NCBI GenBank assembly: GCA_903868145.1
Contig: CAIPTY010000026.1
Location: 36,972 to 100,971, forward strand
Source: an uncultured Desulfuromonadales bacterium
GTDB lineage: Bacteria > Desulfobacterota > Desulfuromonadia > Geobacterales > Pseudopelobacteraceae
Length of the DNA stretch: 64,000 nt
Direction of reading: 5' to 3'
Notes under the pieces: generated by a model
Databases searched by the model: none
Seen by the model: the letters and a program-made list of their open reading frames with translations, nothing else
Told to the model about the DNA's origin: nothing
Program-made: the position numbers and the translations under genes
Shown: in pieces, positions 25,791 to 38,911 of the stretch
How the letters are laid out: each line of letters opens with the position of its first letter
Position numbering within the stretch: position 1 is the first letter of the stretch

Positions 25791-25820
25791 TTGATATGAA
25801 GACGGGCGCTCTGGTATAGT
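25791..25820 (+). promoter_or_regulatory. Sigma70-like promoter of the chemoreceptor gene
   Basis: TTGATA (25791-25796) and TATAGT (25815-25820) are separated by 18 bp, directly after the terminator and about 50 bp before the start codon. Confidence 0.5.
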
Positions 25821-25868
25821 TGCTCCGCTTTTGCAGTCTTCAGTCATGTTGAACAAGGAGTTTGTTCA

Positions 25869-28028
<2,160 letters not shown>

Positions 28029-28055
28029 GGACCGGATTTCAGGGAGAAAAGCACC

Positions 28056-28847
28056 ATGAGCAGGCTCGCCCATCGTCTGAAAGAACTCGGTAATAATCGG
28101 CAAAAAGCCCTGGTAACCTTTATCACCGCCGGAGATCCTGACTTGGCGGTGACGGAAGAGATGATTCACCTGCTTGAAGCGGCAGGCGCCGACATCATCG
28201 AACTGGGTGTGCCCTTTTCCGATCCCATGGCGGACGGCCCCACCATCCAGCTCTCCTCGGAGCGGGCTCTCGCCGCAGGCACAACCCTTTCCGCTATCCT
28301 CGAAACCGTCCGCGCGGTCCGCACGTCGTCCAATATCCCCATTATCCTGATGGGGTACCTCAATCCCGTTCACGCCTACGGCTACGAGCGCTTCTGCCGT
28401 GACGCGGCGACGGTCGGCGTGGATGGGGTACTGCTGGTTGACATGCCTCCCGAAGAGTCAACAGAGTTCCTTGCTGCCGCCAATTCCCACGGGCTCAACG
28501 TCATCTTCCTGCTGACCCCCACATCGGATGCGTCCCGTGTAGCCACCGTTGACAGGCTCGGGAACGGTTTTGTCTATTATGTCACCGTGACCGGTGTGAC
28601 CGGAGAGCGTCAGGAGGTCTCCGGGACACTGGCTGATGAGCTTGCAAACGTCAGAAAAAAGATCCGGCTTCCGGTAATGGCGGGATTCGGCATATCAACC
28701 GCCGAGCAGGCCGCCAGCGTGGCTGCCCTGGCTGACGGCGTAGTGGTGGGCAGCGCTATCGTCAAGCTCTTTCAACAACACTCAGGTAAGAAATTGCACG
28801 ACGAGTTGAAACGCTTCGTCCGCTCCCTCAAGCAGGCCATCAGTTGA
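28056..28847 (+). CDS. trpA: Tryptophan synthase alpha chain
   Basis: Cleaves indole-3-glycerol phosphate to indole and GAP, passing indole to TrpB in the last step of tryptophan synthesis. The 263-residue TIM barrel carries FITAGDPD, the catalytic Glu in [19 protein letters not shown] and the second catalytic Asp in [12 protein letters not shown], plus [10 protein letters not shown] and [11 protein letters not shown] at the phosphate site. GGGAGAAAAGC precedes the ATG. trpB is not in the window upstream; a chemoreceptor gene occupies that place. Confidence 0.97.
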   Translation: MSRLAHRLKELGNNRQKALVTFITAGDPDLAVTEEMIHLLEAAGADIIELGVPFSDPMADGPTIQLSSERALAAGTTLSAILETVRAVRTSSNIPIILMGYLNPVHAYGYERFCRDAATVGVDGVLLVDMPPEESTEFLAAANSHGLNVIFLLTPTSDASRVATVDRLGNGFVYYVTVTGVTGERQEVSGTLADELANVRKKIRLPVMAGFGISTAEQAASVAALADGVVVGSAIVKLFQQHSGKKLHDELKRFVRSLKQAIS

Positions 28848-28944
28848 AACGGCCATACCTTGACACAGCGGGGCATTTCTGCTACCTAACAGCTTCATTT
28901 TTTAAAATATCCCGCTGCATAACCGACGAGTACGAGGTTCACCC

Positions 28945-29799
28945 ATGAGCTGGTTCAATAAGGCAAAAGCGGGCATCGACAAAACCGCCAGCAAAAAAAC
29001 AAAGGTTCCCGAGGGGATGTGGATAAAATGTCAGGGCTGCTCCGAGACAATCCTTGGCAGGGACATGGACGCAAACCTCAATGTCTGTCCCAAGTGTGGC
29101 CATCACTACCGCATCACTGCCCGCAGGCGCCTCGAAGTCCTGCTTGACGGCGATAACTGGCAGGAATTCGATGCCGGTATGACCTCTGTGGATTTTCTTG
29201 AGTTCAAGGACGCCAAGAGCTATCAGGAGCGCATTAACACAGCCGTCGCCAAAGGTGGTTCCAAGGATGCCGTCATCTGTGTGGAGGGAGCGATTGAAGG
29301 AACTCCGGTTCAGGTGGCCTGCTTTGATTTTGCCTTTATGGGCGGCAGCATGGGGAGTGTGGTAGGTGAAAAAATCACCCGTTCCATCGAACGCGGGCTA
29401 TCACGGAATCAGCCCGTGATCGTCATCTCGGCCTCGGGCGGCGCACGCATGCAGGAGAGTATCCTTTCACTGATGCAGATGGCAAAGACCTCGGCGGCCC
29501 TTGCCAAACTCAAACAGGCCGGATTGCCTTTCATCTCCATTCTGACCGACCCCACAACCGGGGGCGTAACCGCCAGTTTCGCCATGCTGGGAGACATCAA
29601 CATTGCCGAACCAAAGGCTCTGATCGGGTTTGCCGGGCCGCGTGTCATAGAACAGACCATCCGCCAGAAACTGCCTGAAGGCTTCCAGCGCGCGGAATAT
29701 CTCCTCGATCACGGCATGATCGATGCCATTGTCCCGCGTACGGAGATGCGGAGCACCATCGGCTCCATCCTGAAGATACTCCACCGAACAACAGCCTGA
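28945..29799 (+). CDS. accD: Acetyl-CoA carboxylase carboxyltransferase subunit beta
   Basis: Beta part of the carboxyltransferase that makes malonyl-CoA for fatty-acid synthesis. The 284 residues include the N-terminal zinc ribbon with C29, C32, C48 and C51 (IKCQGC and VCPKCG) and the crotonase-fold core with SASGGARMQES and GGVTASFAMLGD. TTGACA at 28860 may be part of its promoter. folC starts one base after its stop, so the two are co-transcribed. Confidence 0.97.
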   Translation: MSWFNKAKAGIDKTASKKTKVPEGMWIKCQGCSETILGRDMDANLNVCPKCGHHYRITARRRLEVLLDGDNWQEFDAGMTSVDFLEFKDAKSYQERINTAVAKGGSKDAVICVEGAIEGTPVQVACFDFAFMGGSMGSVVGEKITRSIERGLSRNQPVIVISASGGARMQESILSLMQMAKTSAALAKLKQAGLPFISILTDPTTGGVTASFAMLGDINIAEPKALIGFAGPRVIEQTIRQKLPEGFQRAEYLLDHGMIDAIVPRTEMRSTIGSILKILHRTTA

Positions 29800-29800
29800 C

Positions 29801-31078
29801 ATGGCTCTGGCCGCAACGCTGGAGAGACTCTACGCCCGGCGCCGTTTCGGGATCCGTCCCGGCGTAGAAAGAGTACGACTCCTGCTCGACCGCCTCGGCA
29901 ATCCCGAAAATACATTCAGGACGGTTCATGTTGTCGGCACCAACGGCAAAGGGTCCACCTCCACCTTTCTTGCCGGCATACTGACTGCGGCCGGTCATCG
30001 TACCGCGCTGTTCACATCCCCCCATCTGGTCAATTTTACCGAACGATTTCGCATCAACGGAGATGAAATTGACGTCGGGCACCTTGAGCCGTTGCTTGAT
30101 ACCGTTCTGGATGCCGCGCCCGATGAGGCGACCTTTTTCGAGATCGTCACGGCTCTTGCGGTTCTCGTTTTTTCGGTAAATCGGGTGGACATTGCCATCA
30201 TGGAGGCCGGCATGGGTGGGCGTTCTGATGCCACGGCTGCGCTCGCCGGCATCATGACCGTCATAACCCCCATTTCACGGGATCACTGCGACTACCTGGG
30301 GACAACCCTGGAAAATATCGCCCTGGAAAAGGCGGGCATAGCCAAACCGCATACCCCGGTGATTATCGGACGCCAGCTGCCGGGGGTTCAGCAGACCCTG
30401 GCCATCTGCCTCGAACCGGACAACCCGGATCGATTCCTGTTGGAGAAATCCGCTACCGGCAGTTGGAACAGCAAGGGCACTCTTGATTATCGAGGTATCG
30501 ACGTCAGCCTGCCGGGCATCATCCCCGGCATCCCCGGACGATACCAGTCCGACAATGCGTCCCTGGCCCTCTTGGCCGCCGAGGTGCTGCGCAGCCGGGG
30601 ATTCAGGATTGATGAACGGGCGATGACGTCCGGCATTCGCCATGCCCGCTTGTCCGGCCGCATGGAACTGGTTCCCGGTTCTCCGTCTCTGATGCTGGAT
30701 GGCGCACACAATCCGGCAGGCGCCGCAGCGCTGGCCGATTCGCTCGCCTCCTGCGAATACGGGAATCTGCTGCTGGTCATCGGAGTCATGGCCGATAAAG
30801 ATGTGCACGCAATTGTTTCTGTTCTGGCACCGCTGGCCATCTCATGCTATTGTGTCTGCCCGAAGGTGGAGCGGTCGATGAGCGATACGGCGCTGGCATC
30901 CAGCCTTTCTGCCATGGGGTTCGATGCCCGGTCGTGCGGCAGTGTCGGAGAAGGTATCATCGCCGCTCGGCGCGATGCACATTCCGGGGATCTGGTACTG
31001 ATCTCTGGTTCGCTCTTTACCGTTGGCGAAGCCAAGGCGTGGCTCGCAGGAAAAAGTTACGAAGGAATAAGAGGTTAG
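29801..31078 (+). CDS. folC: Folylpolyglutamate/dihydrofolate synthase
   Basis: ATP-dependent ligase that adds glutamate to folates. The 425 residues include the Mur-ligase P-loop VVGTNGKGSTSTF (about 45-57), FTSPHLVNFTERFRI, EAGMGGRSDATAA and ITPISRDHCDYLG. C-terminal LMLDGAHNPAG completes the signature. The order accD-folC is common in bacteria. The frame ends just before the lptD start. Confidence 0.95.
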   Translation: MALAATLERLYARRRFGIRPGVERVRLLLDRLGNPENTFRTVHVVGTNGKGSTSTFLAGILTAAGHRTALFTSPHLVNFTERFRINGDEIDVGHLEPLLDTVLDAAPDEATFFEIVTALAVLVFSVNRVDIAIMEAGMGGRSDATAALAGIMTVITPISRDHCDYLGTTLENIALEKAGIAKPHTPVIIGRQLPGVQQTLAICLEPDNPDRFLLEKSATGSWNSKGTLDYRGIDVSLPGIIPGIPGRYQSDNASLALLAAEVLRSRGFRIDERAMTSGIRHARLSGRMELVPGSPSLMLDGAHNPAGAAALADSLASCEYGNLLLVIGVMADKDVHAIVSVLAPLAISCYCVCPKVERSMSDTALASSLSAMGFDARSCGSVGEGIIAARRDAHSGDLVLISGSLFTVGEAKAWLAGKSYEGIRG

Positions 31079-31089
31079 AGTTTGACACC

Positions 31090-33276
31090 ATGAAAGGCCT
31101 GCACCGTGTCATCGCAGTTGTATCTGCCCTGATCGCCCTTTCCGCGGGTGCCGCCCGGGGGATGGAGAGCATTTCACCCGAAGCGGGCGTATCCATCAAG
31201 GCCAATATCCTATCCCACAATCAGGCTGATGACATCATCACGGCGTCCGGGGATGTTTTCATCCTCTGGCAGGACATGACCCTGATGGCTATGAGCGCTG
31301 ACTATAACCGCAAGACCCAGATTATCACGGCAACCGGAAATGTAGTGCTGATCAAGGATGGGGATATCGTCCGGGGCAGCAGGCTGGTATTTGAAACCAT
31401 TACCGGAAGAGGCGAGCTTGAAGACAGCTCGCTGTTTATTCGAAGCGGCAACATCCGCATGGCCAACAACAAAAGGTCGAAATCGGCTGCGACGGATGCT
31501 TCGGCTCCGCCGGAAAGTTACAGTATTCACGTGACCGGCAAAAAACTTCTGAGGTCCGATGCAAATCATTATGCCGCTGAGGAGGCCACCTACACCACCT
31601 GTGACGATGAAAATCCGTTCTGGAAATTCGGGGCCAGACAGTTGGATCTGACGGTCGACGAGTATGGCACCGGCAAGCACGCCATATTTTATGTGAAAAA
31701 CGTCCCGGTGTTCTATTTCCCCTATATCCTCTTTCCCGGCAAGCGCGAGCGTCAGTCCGGGTTCCTGTATCCGATGCTGGGCTGGTCGAAATCAAAGGGC
31801 TTTGAGACGGACTTCTCGTACTATTGGGCAATATCACCCAGCCAGGATGCCACATTCGATCTGGATGTCCAGACCAAGCGCGGTGTGGGAGTCGGTGCCG
31901 ATTACCGCTACTTCCGCTCGCGAGACAGTACGGGAAGAGCGGGCGGTTTCCTGATCTATGACCAGAAAACCCACAGTTTTCGTGGTGCATTGTCCCAATC
32001 CCACAGCGAAGTCTTTTCACCGGACATGAATCTTCGTTCGTCGGTCAATATTACCAGCGACCGGAATTTTTTAAGTGATTACGGCGAAAAGAGCGGGGAT
32101 TACAATCGTCAGTCCAATGACAGTACCGTGGATTTTCTGAAAACATGGCAGCAGTACGCCCTGACCGCTGATATGCGCTACACGCAGGATTATTATGCCA
32201 TAACAAACCGCAACACCCTCCAGACGCTGCCGGAAATAGGCCTGGCAGGCGTTCGCGAGCAGTTGTTTTCAACACCGCTCTATTTCGATCTTGATTCCCG
32301 TGCCTCAAATTTTTATCGGGAAACCGGCCTGCGCGGACAGCGTGCGTACGCCTTTCCTCGACTGACACTAGTGACCGGACTACCCGGCTACGTGAATGTT
32401 TCGGCATACAGCGGCGTACATCTGCGGGCGTACGCAACCGGGAACATACCTTCTGCAAGCCCGGTTCACGGGAGCGACGGCAGCCTGCTGCCGGAATCCG
32501 GTGTGCGTGTTTCAAGCTCTTTCAGCCGGGTATACGATCTGGACGCGGAAAATCTGAAGAAGGTACGGCACGAGCTCACGCCTGAGGTTGCCTACACCTA
32601 CGCCATGAAACAGGATCAGTCCCGTTTCCCGCTCTATGATTATTCAGACCGCATCCCGTATCAGGATATCATCTATTATTCCATTACCAATCTGCTCGGC
32701 GGAAAATTCCAGATGGGGGAAACGTCGGAATACCGGGATCTGATGCGGCTCAAACTCAAGCAGGGTTACAGCATTACGGGAACCAGGCGGGACCTCCTGA
32801 CGATGGTGGATTCAAACCGTCACCTGACCGATGTGATGCTCGAATCCGATACCTTGATCCATCCCCAGGTTCGCCTCACCTTTGATGCCCGATACAATGT
32901 CTACGAAAAGATTATCTCCAGCGCCGCCCCCGGCTTCGAGTTTGACGACAAACGGGGCACAACAGTCGGAACCAGCTACAATCTGACGCACAAGAATACG
33001 GAGTACCTGGAGGCGCATATATCCACCAAGCTTTTAAAGCCATGGGTATTCAACTACGCAACGCGTTACTCATTCGATCGCCACAATTTTCTCGAATCGG
33101 TATATGCAGCGGAGTATCGTCACCAGTGCTGGAGCATCCAGGCGGTCTATCGTGATCGATCACAGGTCGGTCAGTCGTTTATGGTTAATTTCAGTCTGAT
33201 GGGCACATTCGACATGGGGTCGGCCCAGCCGGGGCTGCTGGGTGGATCGGGATTGAGCGGCATGCCCGGCAGGTAA
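31090..33276 (+). CDS. lptD: LPS-assembly outer-membrane protein LptD
   Basis: Outer-membrane barrel that inserts lipopolysaccharide into the outer leaflet. The 728 residues contain a signal peptide (LHRVIAVVSALIALSAGAARG), an OstA/LptA-like beta-jellyroll domain (ILSHNQADDIITASGDVFI...ITATGNVVLI) and the long barrel with YFPYILFPGKRERQSGFLYP, a strongly conserved LptD stretch. The ATG at 31090 is chosen because the signal peptide starts there; the frame is open 82 codons further back through folC. Only weak ribosome-site sequence is seen, so coupling to folC is likely. Confidence 0.93.
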   Translation: MKGLHRVIAVVSALIALSAGAARGMESISPEAGVSIKANILSHNQADDIITASGDVFILWQDMTLMAMSADYNRKTQIITATGNVVLIKDGDIVRGSRLVFETITGRGELEDSSLFIRSGNIRMANNKRSKSAATDASAPPESYSIHVTGKKLLRSDANHYAAEEATYTTCDDENPFWKFGARQLDLTVDEYGTGKHAIFYVKNVPVFYFPYILFPGKRERQSGFLYPMLGWSKSKGFETDFSYYWAISPSQDATFDLDVQTKRGVGVGADYRYFRSRDSTGRAGGFLIYDQKTHSFRGALSQSHSEVFSPDMNLRSSVNITSDRNFLSDYGEKSGDYNRQSNDSTVDFLKTWQQYALTADMRYTQDYYAITNRNTLQTLPEIGLAGVREQLFSTPLYFDLDSRASNFYRETGLRGQRAYAFPRLTLVTGLPGYVNVSAYSGVHLRAYATGNIPSASPVHGSDGSLLPESGVRVSSSFSRVYDLDAENLKKVRHELTPEVAYTYAMKQDQSRFPLYDYSDRIPYQDIIYYSITNLLGGKFQMGETSEYRDLMRLKLKQGYSITGTRRDLLTMVDSNRHLTDVMLESDTLIHPQVRLTFDARYNVYEKIISSAAPGFEFDDKRGTTVGTSYNLTHKNTEYLEAHISTKLLKPWVFNYATRYSFDRHNFLESVYAAEYRHQCWSIQAVYRDRSQVGQSFMVNFSLMGTFDMGSAQPGLLGGSGLSGMPGR

Positions 33277-33285
33277 TCGCTTATC

Positions 33286-34383
33286 TCACTCCCCGTTTCT
33301 TTCCCGATACGGGATCAGAAAGAGCGACGAGATGAACTCCTGCGCCATTATCCGGTCCTCGGCAGTCAATGTTGTATATGCCGCCGGTGTGCGAAACTTC
33401 CCCAGAAAGTGCCGTTCCCGCGATCCAAGCTGCGGGTTGGCGACACCGAGACGGGGAGATACATCAACCGGTCGCAGGTGCAGACCGCCGACAACTCCTC
33501 TCAGACAGGGATTGAGCATCAGCAGGGCATCTTCCATATCCCGGCTTCTCCCTTCGTGTGGCCGTCCGAGATAGAACAGGAAATTTCCGGGGGAACAGCG
33601 GTCACCTTCCATGCGCCTGATCCGTTCAACCTCACTGCCCACATCGTCCAGAGCGCCGTGATGGGCGAACCGGAGCAGCTCCAGCCCGCACTGCCCGACC
33701 ATCTCCACTATCTCATCAATCCGGAAGGTGTGGACGCACGGATGCAGCAGGGCATCGGCCAGACCCGCTTCAAAACCCGCTTCGGATGCGGACTCAATGT
33801 AGCTGCGCAGCCGCGACCCCGTGGCGGATCGTCCGACAAGTTCCCGCAGACCGGCAGTCGTACGTATATCCAGCAATCGGAGGGCACGCCGGATCGATTC
33901 CTCCTCCCGACGGGCATAGCGGCTATAGAGCATCACCCGCATGATCCCCCCCGAAGCCAGCCGCCCTGTGAGCGACTTCAGACCGGCAAACGGATCATCA
34001 AGATGGTGGATGACGCCATATCCATCGATCAGACCAAACGGCCCGGACGCAACAGCCGGGTCAAGCAGGTCGCCGGTCTGAAAGTGGACATTTCCGCGGC
34101 CATGCAGCAGACAGTGCAGCCGGGCCCGGCGCAGGCTCTTCCCGGAAAGGTCAAGCGCCGTTATTGACGAATCCGGGTTGGCGACTGCGAACGGATAGGG
34201 GGCAAAGCTGCCGCACCCGGCGATCAGGATACGCCGTGCCCCAGCGGGCGGCAGTTCACCGTTGAAGCAAGCCCACAGGACGGTCAGATTGAGGGCGTAG
34301 GTATCGCAGACCCTCACCGAGGCAAGCAGGGGATAGCGGGGATAGGGGTAGCGTTCGTAATGACGGCGGACAGCTTCTGACAT
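33286..34383 (-). CDS. SAM-dependent methyltransferase
   Basis: A 365-residue class I methyltransferase. Motif I is RRILIAGCGSFAPYPFAV, followed by the acidic motif II end SITALDLSGKSL and the post-motif GDLLDPAV; DGYGVIHHLDDP fits motif IV-V. The N-terminal MSEAVRRHYERYPYPRYP is typical of proteins that pair with glycan or polyketide pathways, but no substrate can be assigned. It is convergent with lptD (9-bp gap) and divergent from queC (108 bp). Confidence 0.85.
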   Translation of the reverse strand: MSEAVRRHYERYPYPRYPLLASVRVCDTYALNLTVLWACFNGELPPAGARRILIAGCGSFAPYPFAVANPDSSITALDLSGKSLRRARLHCLLHGRGNVHFQTGDLLDPAVASGPFGLIDGYGVIHHLDDPFAGLKSLTGRLASGGIMRVMLYSRYARREEESIRRALRLLDIRTTAGLRELVGRSATGSRLRSYIESASEAGFEAGLADALLHPCVHTFRIDEIVEMVGQCGLELLRFAHHGALDDVGSEVERIRRMEGDRCSPGNFLFYLGRPHEGRSRDMEDALLMLNPCLRGVVGGLHLRPVDVSPRLGVANPQLGSRERHFLGKFRTPAAYTTLTAEDRIMAQEFISSLFLIPYRERNGE

Positions 34384-34491
34384 GCAGCCACCTTACCAGT
34401 GCTTCCATCCGGTTTCAACATGATTGCGTGCAGCATTTTCGTTGTTTTCTGCTGCCAACACAATAAATGCCACAAGAGAGGTATATGACCC

Positions 34492-35169
34492 ATGCAACCC
34501 AAAGCGGTCGTCCTGTACAGCGGTGGGCTCGACTCCACCACCTGTCTGGCAATGTCAGCCCACGACGGATTCACCCCTTTTGCCATAAGTTTTTCATACG
34601 GCCAGCGGCATGCGTATGAACTGGAGGTTGCCAAGGCACATGCGAAACACCTGGGTGCCGAAGAACATCTGGTGGTGGATTTTGATCTGCGCCTGATGGG
34701 GGGCAGCGCCCTGACGGCGGACATCGCCGTTCCCAAAACCGGCGTGGAGAACAGCATTCCGGTGACCTACGTTCCGGCCCGCAATACCATCTTCCTCTCC
34801 TTTGCCCTGGGGTGGGCCGAGGTTTTGGGAGCCTTCGACATCTATATCGGCGTCAATGCCCTGGATTATTCCGGTTATCCCGATTGTCGCCCCGAATACA
34901 TTGCCGCCTACGAGAAGCTCGCCAACCTGGCAACAAAAGCCGGTGTTGAAGAATCAGGACGGTTTCGCATCCACACTCCCCTGATCAGCATGACCAAGTC
35001 GCAGATCATAGGTGCCGGCCTCAAGCTGGGGGTAGATTACGGACTGACGCATTCCTGCTACGATCCGGCGCCGGGTGGGCTGTCGTGTGGGCGCTGCGAT
35101 TCCTGCCGATTACGGTTGAAGGGTTTTGCAGAAGCGGGGCTGGTGGACCCGCTGAGATATGCTGGATAG
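34492..35169 (+). CDS. queC: 7-cyano-7-deazaguanine synthase
   Basis: Makes preQ0 from CDG, ATP and ammonia in queuosine biosynthesis. The 225 residues include the PP-loop [28 protein letters not shown] and the C-terminal zinc site [33 protein letters not shown] precedes the ATG at 34492. No preQ1 riboswitch is apparent in the 108-bp leader. It stands alone, without queD, queE or queF beside it. Confidence 0.96.
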   Translation: MQPKAVVLYSGGLDSTTCLAMSAHDGFTPFAISFSYGQRHAYELEVAKAHAKHLGAEEHLVVDFDLRLMGGSALTADIAVPKTGVENSIPVTYVPARNTIFLSFALGWAEVLGAFDIYIGVNALDYSGYPDCRPEYIAAYEKLANLATKAGVEESGRFRIHTPLISMTKSQIIGAGLKLGVDYGLTHSCYDPAPGGLSCGRCDSCRLRLKGFAEAGLVDPLRYAG

Positions 35170-35202
35170 TTGACGGAACTTTGCCGGTGTAGCCTGTCTT
35201 GT

Positions 35203-37647
35203 TTACACCTTGAATTTCTCTATAATGCGATCAAGGTCGGAAATAACGTCGTTCATGCTTCCGATTGCAGTATTGATTTCCGAGACGGCCCCCACCAGTT
35301 CGCTGGCGATACCGGACATGCTAACCATGTCACGCGAAACCGATTCCGCAGTAGCCGACTGTTCCTCGGAAGCTGTCGCCATTCGCTGAATCATTTCGGT
35401 TACCTTTGTCACCGAAGATGCTATTGTTCCGATAGCCGTCAACGCTTCAGTGGTCTTTTCCTTTACTCTGGCAACCCCTTGTTTTTCTTCGAGCATCCCG
35501 GTAACCGATGCCTTTACGCCGGTCTGCATGTCCTTGATCATTACGCCGATGTCGTTCGTGGCGCTGGTGGTTCTCACGGCCAGAGAGCGTACCTCGTCGG
35601 CCACCACGGCAAATCCTCTACCCATTTCACCGGCGCGTGCCGCCTCTATTGCGGCATTCAGGGCAAGAAGATTGGTTTGATCAGCGACACCTTTAATCAG
35701 TTCGATAATCTCACTGATCTGTTCTGACTTAACTCCTAACGCCTCTATTTTACTGCCTGATTTCTCAACGGCAACGATAAAGGCATCCAGCTCGGAAGCA
35801 GTTTCCTTGATTGTTGTTGCGCCGGATTCGGCCATTTTCTTCATTTCTTTGGCCGCGTCGGCGACGGTGGACGCATCGCGCGCCATGTCATTGGAAACCA
35901 GAACCATCTGATGCATCGCCTCTTTGGTCTGGGTAACGGTACTGATCAGCTTTTCTGCACTTTCACCAACTTTCCCGGCAGAAGTGTTGAGATGCCCACT
36001 GTTGTCGTCAAGGTGTTTTTCAGCTCCTCTCAATTCCGCCACCATTCCGTGCAATCCTCCGGACATGGTCATCATCGAGCTCTGAACATTCCCCATTTCG
36101 TCATTTGAAGCCCCGGAAAGGTCTACCCTGAGATCCCCTGAAGCAATGGTATCTGCCGCAGATACGAGTTTTTTGAGAGGGGAGGTGACGGAGCGATATA
36201 TCCAGATTCCGAAAAAAGAGCCGGCAAGAGCGGCTATGACCCAGATCGCCCCGACCAGCAGCGTACTCGATTTGATCACTTTATTGAGAGATAATACTGA
36301 CTTATCTTGAGATGCCTGGGCGTTATCCAGATTCTGCCGACCCACAGCCGCCTGTTCCTCGGCGTATTTCCTCAACTCTCCCGCCGCTGTTGCTGCCCGC
36401 CCTTTCAATTCGATACGCTTTGTAACCAGCGAAATCACACCACCATCAGAGACAAGCATCTGTTCAACGACCGAAAGAGCTGCAGAGCCACTGTGAAGAA
36501 GATTGAGCTCCTCCTTTGCATTCAGTTTCCTGAGATGCCCTTCCAGATCCTTTCTGGATGCAGCCAGATCATTTCTGACAGTCTGTATATGCTTCTTCAA
36601 CTCCTCGATTTCCTGCTGCGAGTTAGCAATAAAGAGCCTGTTGGAAAATCCGTCCAACATCATTCCCTGCGACAGAAACGAGGCGTTTGCAACCAGAACA
36701 TCCGTCGAATCGCCACTTTCCGTGAAGAGCCTTTCCTGGCGCCCTGTCTCATTCTGATAATTTTGCGATGACGAATTGATTTCCTGCTCAACCATGATGA
36801 GAGATGCTCCAATCTTCTCACCCGCCTCGACAATGAGCCTGTCCCTTGTCGCCGTATCTCCCTTGCCATCGGCAGCGGCGAGAATATTAAGCAGCTTGAT
36901 CAGTTCCATCGTCTTTGTTTGTGCTGTTTTCAGATCTTCTGCCAGACCGGGAGTCGCTTTTACATGCTCGCTGGAGCGTGCCCTGTTGTGTGCGGCATTG
37001 AATTTCCCCTGGGAAAGCATAATGGCTTTTTTCGTGCTTGCTTTCTGGAGCTCGTTGAAAGCCAGTTGCATGTCCTTGATGGAGAGTCTCAAAACCTCCA
37101 CATTACGGAGATTCGCCGAAACCTTTGCCGTACTTGTAACGGAGTGTGAGTAGGCGCGGCTGTTAGTGGACTGTAGCCCTTTTACCCTCTTGTCCAAAGC
37201 GGTGAGCCGCTGTCTGATGATTTTCATCTCCTGGGATATCTTCTCTGATGCCGATAAAGCAGCGGCCTCGGCGGCTAGCCGCTGAGCAGTCAGTGAGGTA
37301 AGCTCGTCTGCAACCATTTTAAGTTTCGAATCGGACTTCTCACCGCCAATGGAGGCAAGGTCATTCTGTGCCTTGATCGCTTCTGAAACTGCCGTACCAG
37401 AACGCCCCTTCATCGTTTGAAACGCACTTTCCGTCTGGGTTCCCTCCAGACTTGCCAGTTCGGCCAGTGCAACATGAAGCGTTCGCTGAACCTCCATGGT
37501 CTTTATCTGAAAAGGTGTACTCTTTTGGGTCAGTTCACGCAGTGTGGCCCGGACTTTTCCCATTCCGATTATGCTGGTAGCCGCAACAGATGTGGCGATC
37601 CCCAGAACGAACAAGGCATTTATCAGAAGCTTGGAGCGTATCTTCAT
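35203..37647 (-). CDS. Methyl-accepting chemotaxis protein, large periplasmic domain
   Basis: An 814-residue chemoreceptor. First span at about 8-30, a periplasmic helical domain of about 425 residues rich in heptads, second span ([21 protein letters not shown]), HAMP ([19 protein letters not shown]) and a cytoplasmic coil with the standard tip [24 protein letters not shown]. It follows the binding-protein gene by 59 bp in the same direction, so the periplasmic protein may deliver ligand to this receptor. Confidence 0.93.
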   Translation of the reverse strand: MKIRSKLLINALFVLGIATSVAATSIIGMGKVRATLRELTQKSTPFQIKTMEVQRTLHVALAELASLEGTQTESAFQTMKGRSGTAVSEAIKAQNDLASIGGEKSDSKLKMVADELTSLTAQRLAAEAAALSASEKISQEMKIIRQRLTALDKRVKGLQSTNSRAYSHSVTSTAKVSANLRNVEVLRLSIKDMQLAFNELQKASTKKAIMLSQGKFNAAHNRARSSEHVKATPGLAEDLKTAQTKTMELIKLLNILAAADGKGDTATRDRLIVEAGEKIGASLIMVEQEINSSSQNYQNETGRQERLFTESGDSTDVLVANASFLSQGMMLDGFSNRLFIANSQQEIEELKKHIQTVRNDLAASRKDLEGHLRKLNAKEELNLLHSGSAALSVVEQMLVSDGGVISLVTKRIELKGRAATAAGELRKYAEEQAAVGRQNLDNAQASQDKSVLSLNKVIKSSTLLVGAIWVIAALAGSFFGIWIYRSVTSPLKKLVSAADTIASGDLRVDLSGASNDEMGNVQSSMMTMSGGLHGMVAELRGAEKHLDDNSGHLNTSAGKVGESAEKLISTVTQTKEAMHQMVLVSNDMARDASTVADAAKEMKKMAESGATTIKETASELDAFIVAVEKSGSKIEALGVKSEQISEIIELIKGVADQTNLLALNAAIEAARAGEMGRGFAVVADEVRSLAVRTTSATNDIGVMIKDMQTGVKASVTGMLEEKQGVARVKEKTTEALTAIGTIASSVTKVTEMIQRMATASEEQSATAESVSRDMVSMSGIASELVGAVSEINTAIGSMNDVISDLDRIIEKFKV

Positions 37648-37706
37648 GCAATACTCCTGTTACATATATCAACAGCTTAAAAATGATCGCGCGTGGAATT
37701 AAATAC

Positions 37707-38468
37707 TCAGGGCTTGACGTATTTCTTGCCGTCGCCTTTGATGAAATCATATAAACGTTTGACCTTGGCGGAGGGGTTCCCCTTGGTCACTGCAATTACC
37801 GGTCGTGAATACTCGGGGATCTGCGGGAGTTTGTTCCCTTCACCGATGGTGAAGGGCCCGACTCCTATGGCGTTAGGGTTGGATGCAATGGCATTCGCAA
37901 TTTCAGGAAAGGTAGGGGTATCAATATTGTCCTTCAGATAATCTTCACCATCAAGCGCCAGCTTCCTGAATGCCCCCATGGTAGCGGGATTTTGAGAGGA
38001 AACAATGACCATGATCGGATCATCATTCCCACCGACCTCTTTCCAACTCTGGATTTTACCGGTGAATATTCCCTTGATCTGCTCTTTGGTGAGCATCTTT
38101 ACCGGATTGTCCTTGTTGATGGCGACATGGATCTGGCTCTTCCCGACGGTTTCAGCCTTAAAGATTGATGCGTTTTTCACTTCGTAGCCTTCCTTTTTGA
38201 GGGCGGCAAGAAGTTCGTCAAATGATGTGCCTGCAAATGTTACGTCAGCATCGCCACGGTCGAAAATCTTGAACGAAACCGTGGCTCCGCCAAAGATAAG
38301 ATTGATCTTGTCTCCGGAGGCTTTCTCAAAAGCTGCCGAAACTGGCTTGATGATGCTGTCTGCCGGTGCTCCGCCCGCTGAAATCCTGATTTCCTCGGCA
38401 AAACATGTTCCCGTAAACAGCGTCATCATTACAGGAAAAAGCAGAAATGAACTCATTCTTCTTTTCAT
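37707..38468 (-). CDS. PstS-like periplasmic binding protein
   Basis: A 253-residue exported solute-binding protein of the PBP-like/phosphate-type family. Signal peptide MKRRMSSFLLFPVMMTLFTGTCFA; then IRISAGGAPADSIIKPVSAAFEKASG, GDADVTFAGTSFDEL, the hinge VAINKDNPVKMLTKEQIKGIFTGKIQSWKEVGG and NAIGVGPFTIG. No permease or ATPase genes lie nearby; instead a chemoreceptor gene follows 59 bp downstream. A role in sensing rather than uptake is plausible. The ligand cannot be read from sequence. Confidence 0.88.
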   Translation of the reverse strand: MKRRMSSFLLFPVMMTLFTGTCFAEEIRISAGGAPADSIIKPVSAAFEKASGDKINLIFGGATVSFKIFDRGDADVTFAGTSFDELLAALKKEGYEVKNASIFKAETVGKSQIHVAINKDNPVKMLTKEQIKGIFTGKIQSWKEVGGNDDPIMVIVSSQNPATMGAFRKLALDGEDYLKDNIDTPTFPEIANAIASNPNAIGVGPFTIGEGNKLPQIPEYSRPVIAVTKGNPSAKVKRLYDFIKGDGKKYVKP

Positions 38469-38644
38469 AAAATCCCCCTTATACTTAGATGTTTGCCTGA
38501 TTGTATGCGCACAATAATATCAATAACTTTGCGATACTACACATTTTACCGTGCATTTACGTATTGTCAATCACGTCTTAAAAAATGCTACGCGGATAAC
38601 CTGACCAAGACATTCAGATTGGCACTGACACTCTTTTTGCGGAT

Positions 38645-38857
38645 ATGCTCGATCAGCGTTCGGAAACTCCTGCCGACCGCTTCAGGGTTTGGCGAATCCA
38701 AAACGGCCTTTCTCTTTCTGCCGCCAGCCGTGAACCTGGCATGACTGCACGAACCATAAGCGCTTACGGGCCTGGTACGCGTCACGTTCCGCGCACTGTG
38801 CAACTTGCCTGCATTGGCTGGGAAGAAGAACATCGCAGAAACACCGTCAAGAAATAA
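38645..38857 (+). CDS. Small HTH protein
   Basis: A 70-residue protein with an XRE-like pattern: TPADRFRVWRIQNGLSLSAA, then GMTARTISAYGPGTRHVPRTVQLACIGWEEE. The last part (VPRTV-LAC-GWE) matches a group of small HTH regulators found near mobile DNA. No strong ribosome site is seen before the ATG, and the usual 'LG' in the second helix is 'PG', so it may be weakly functional. It is a lone gene between two leftward units. Confidence 0.5.
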   Translation: MLDQRSETPADRFRVWRIQNGLSLSAASREPGMTARTISAYGPGTRHVPRTVQLACIGWEEEHRRNTVKK

Positions 38858-38911
38858 AATTGGGGAACTTCAACGTAATAAACCCTCTTTTTCTTCCAAT
38901 TGAGTATGAAA

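Noticed and set aside
34384..34491. preQ1 riboswitch upstream of queC
   Set aside because: The 108-bp gap shows no preQ1 aptamer hairpin or A-rich tail pattern.
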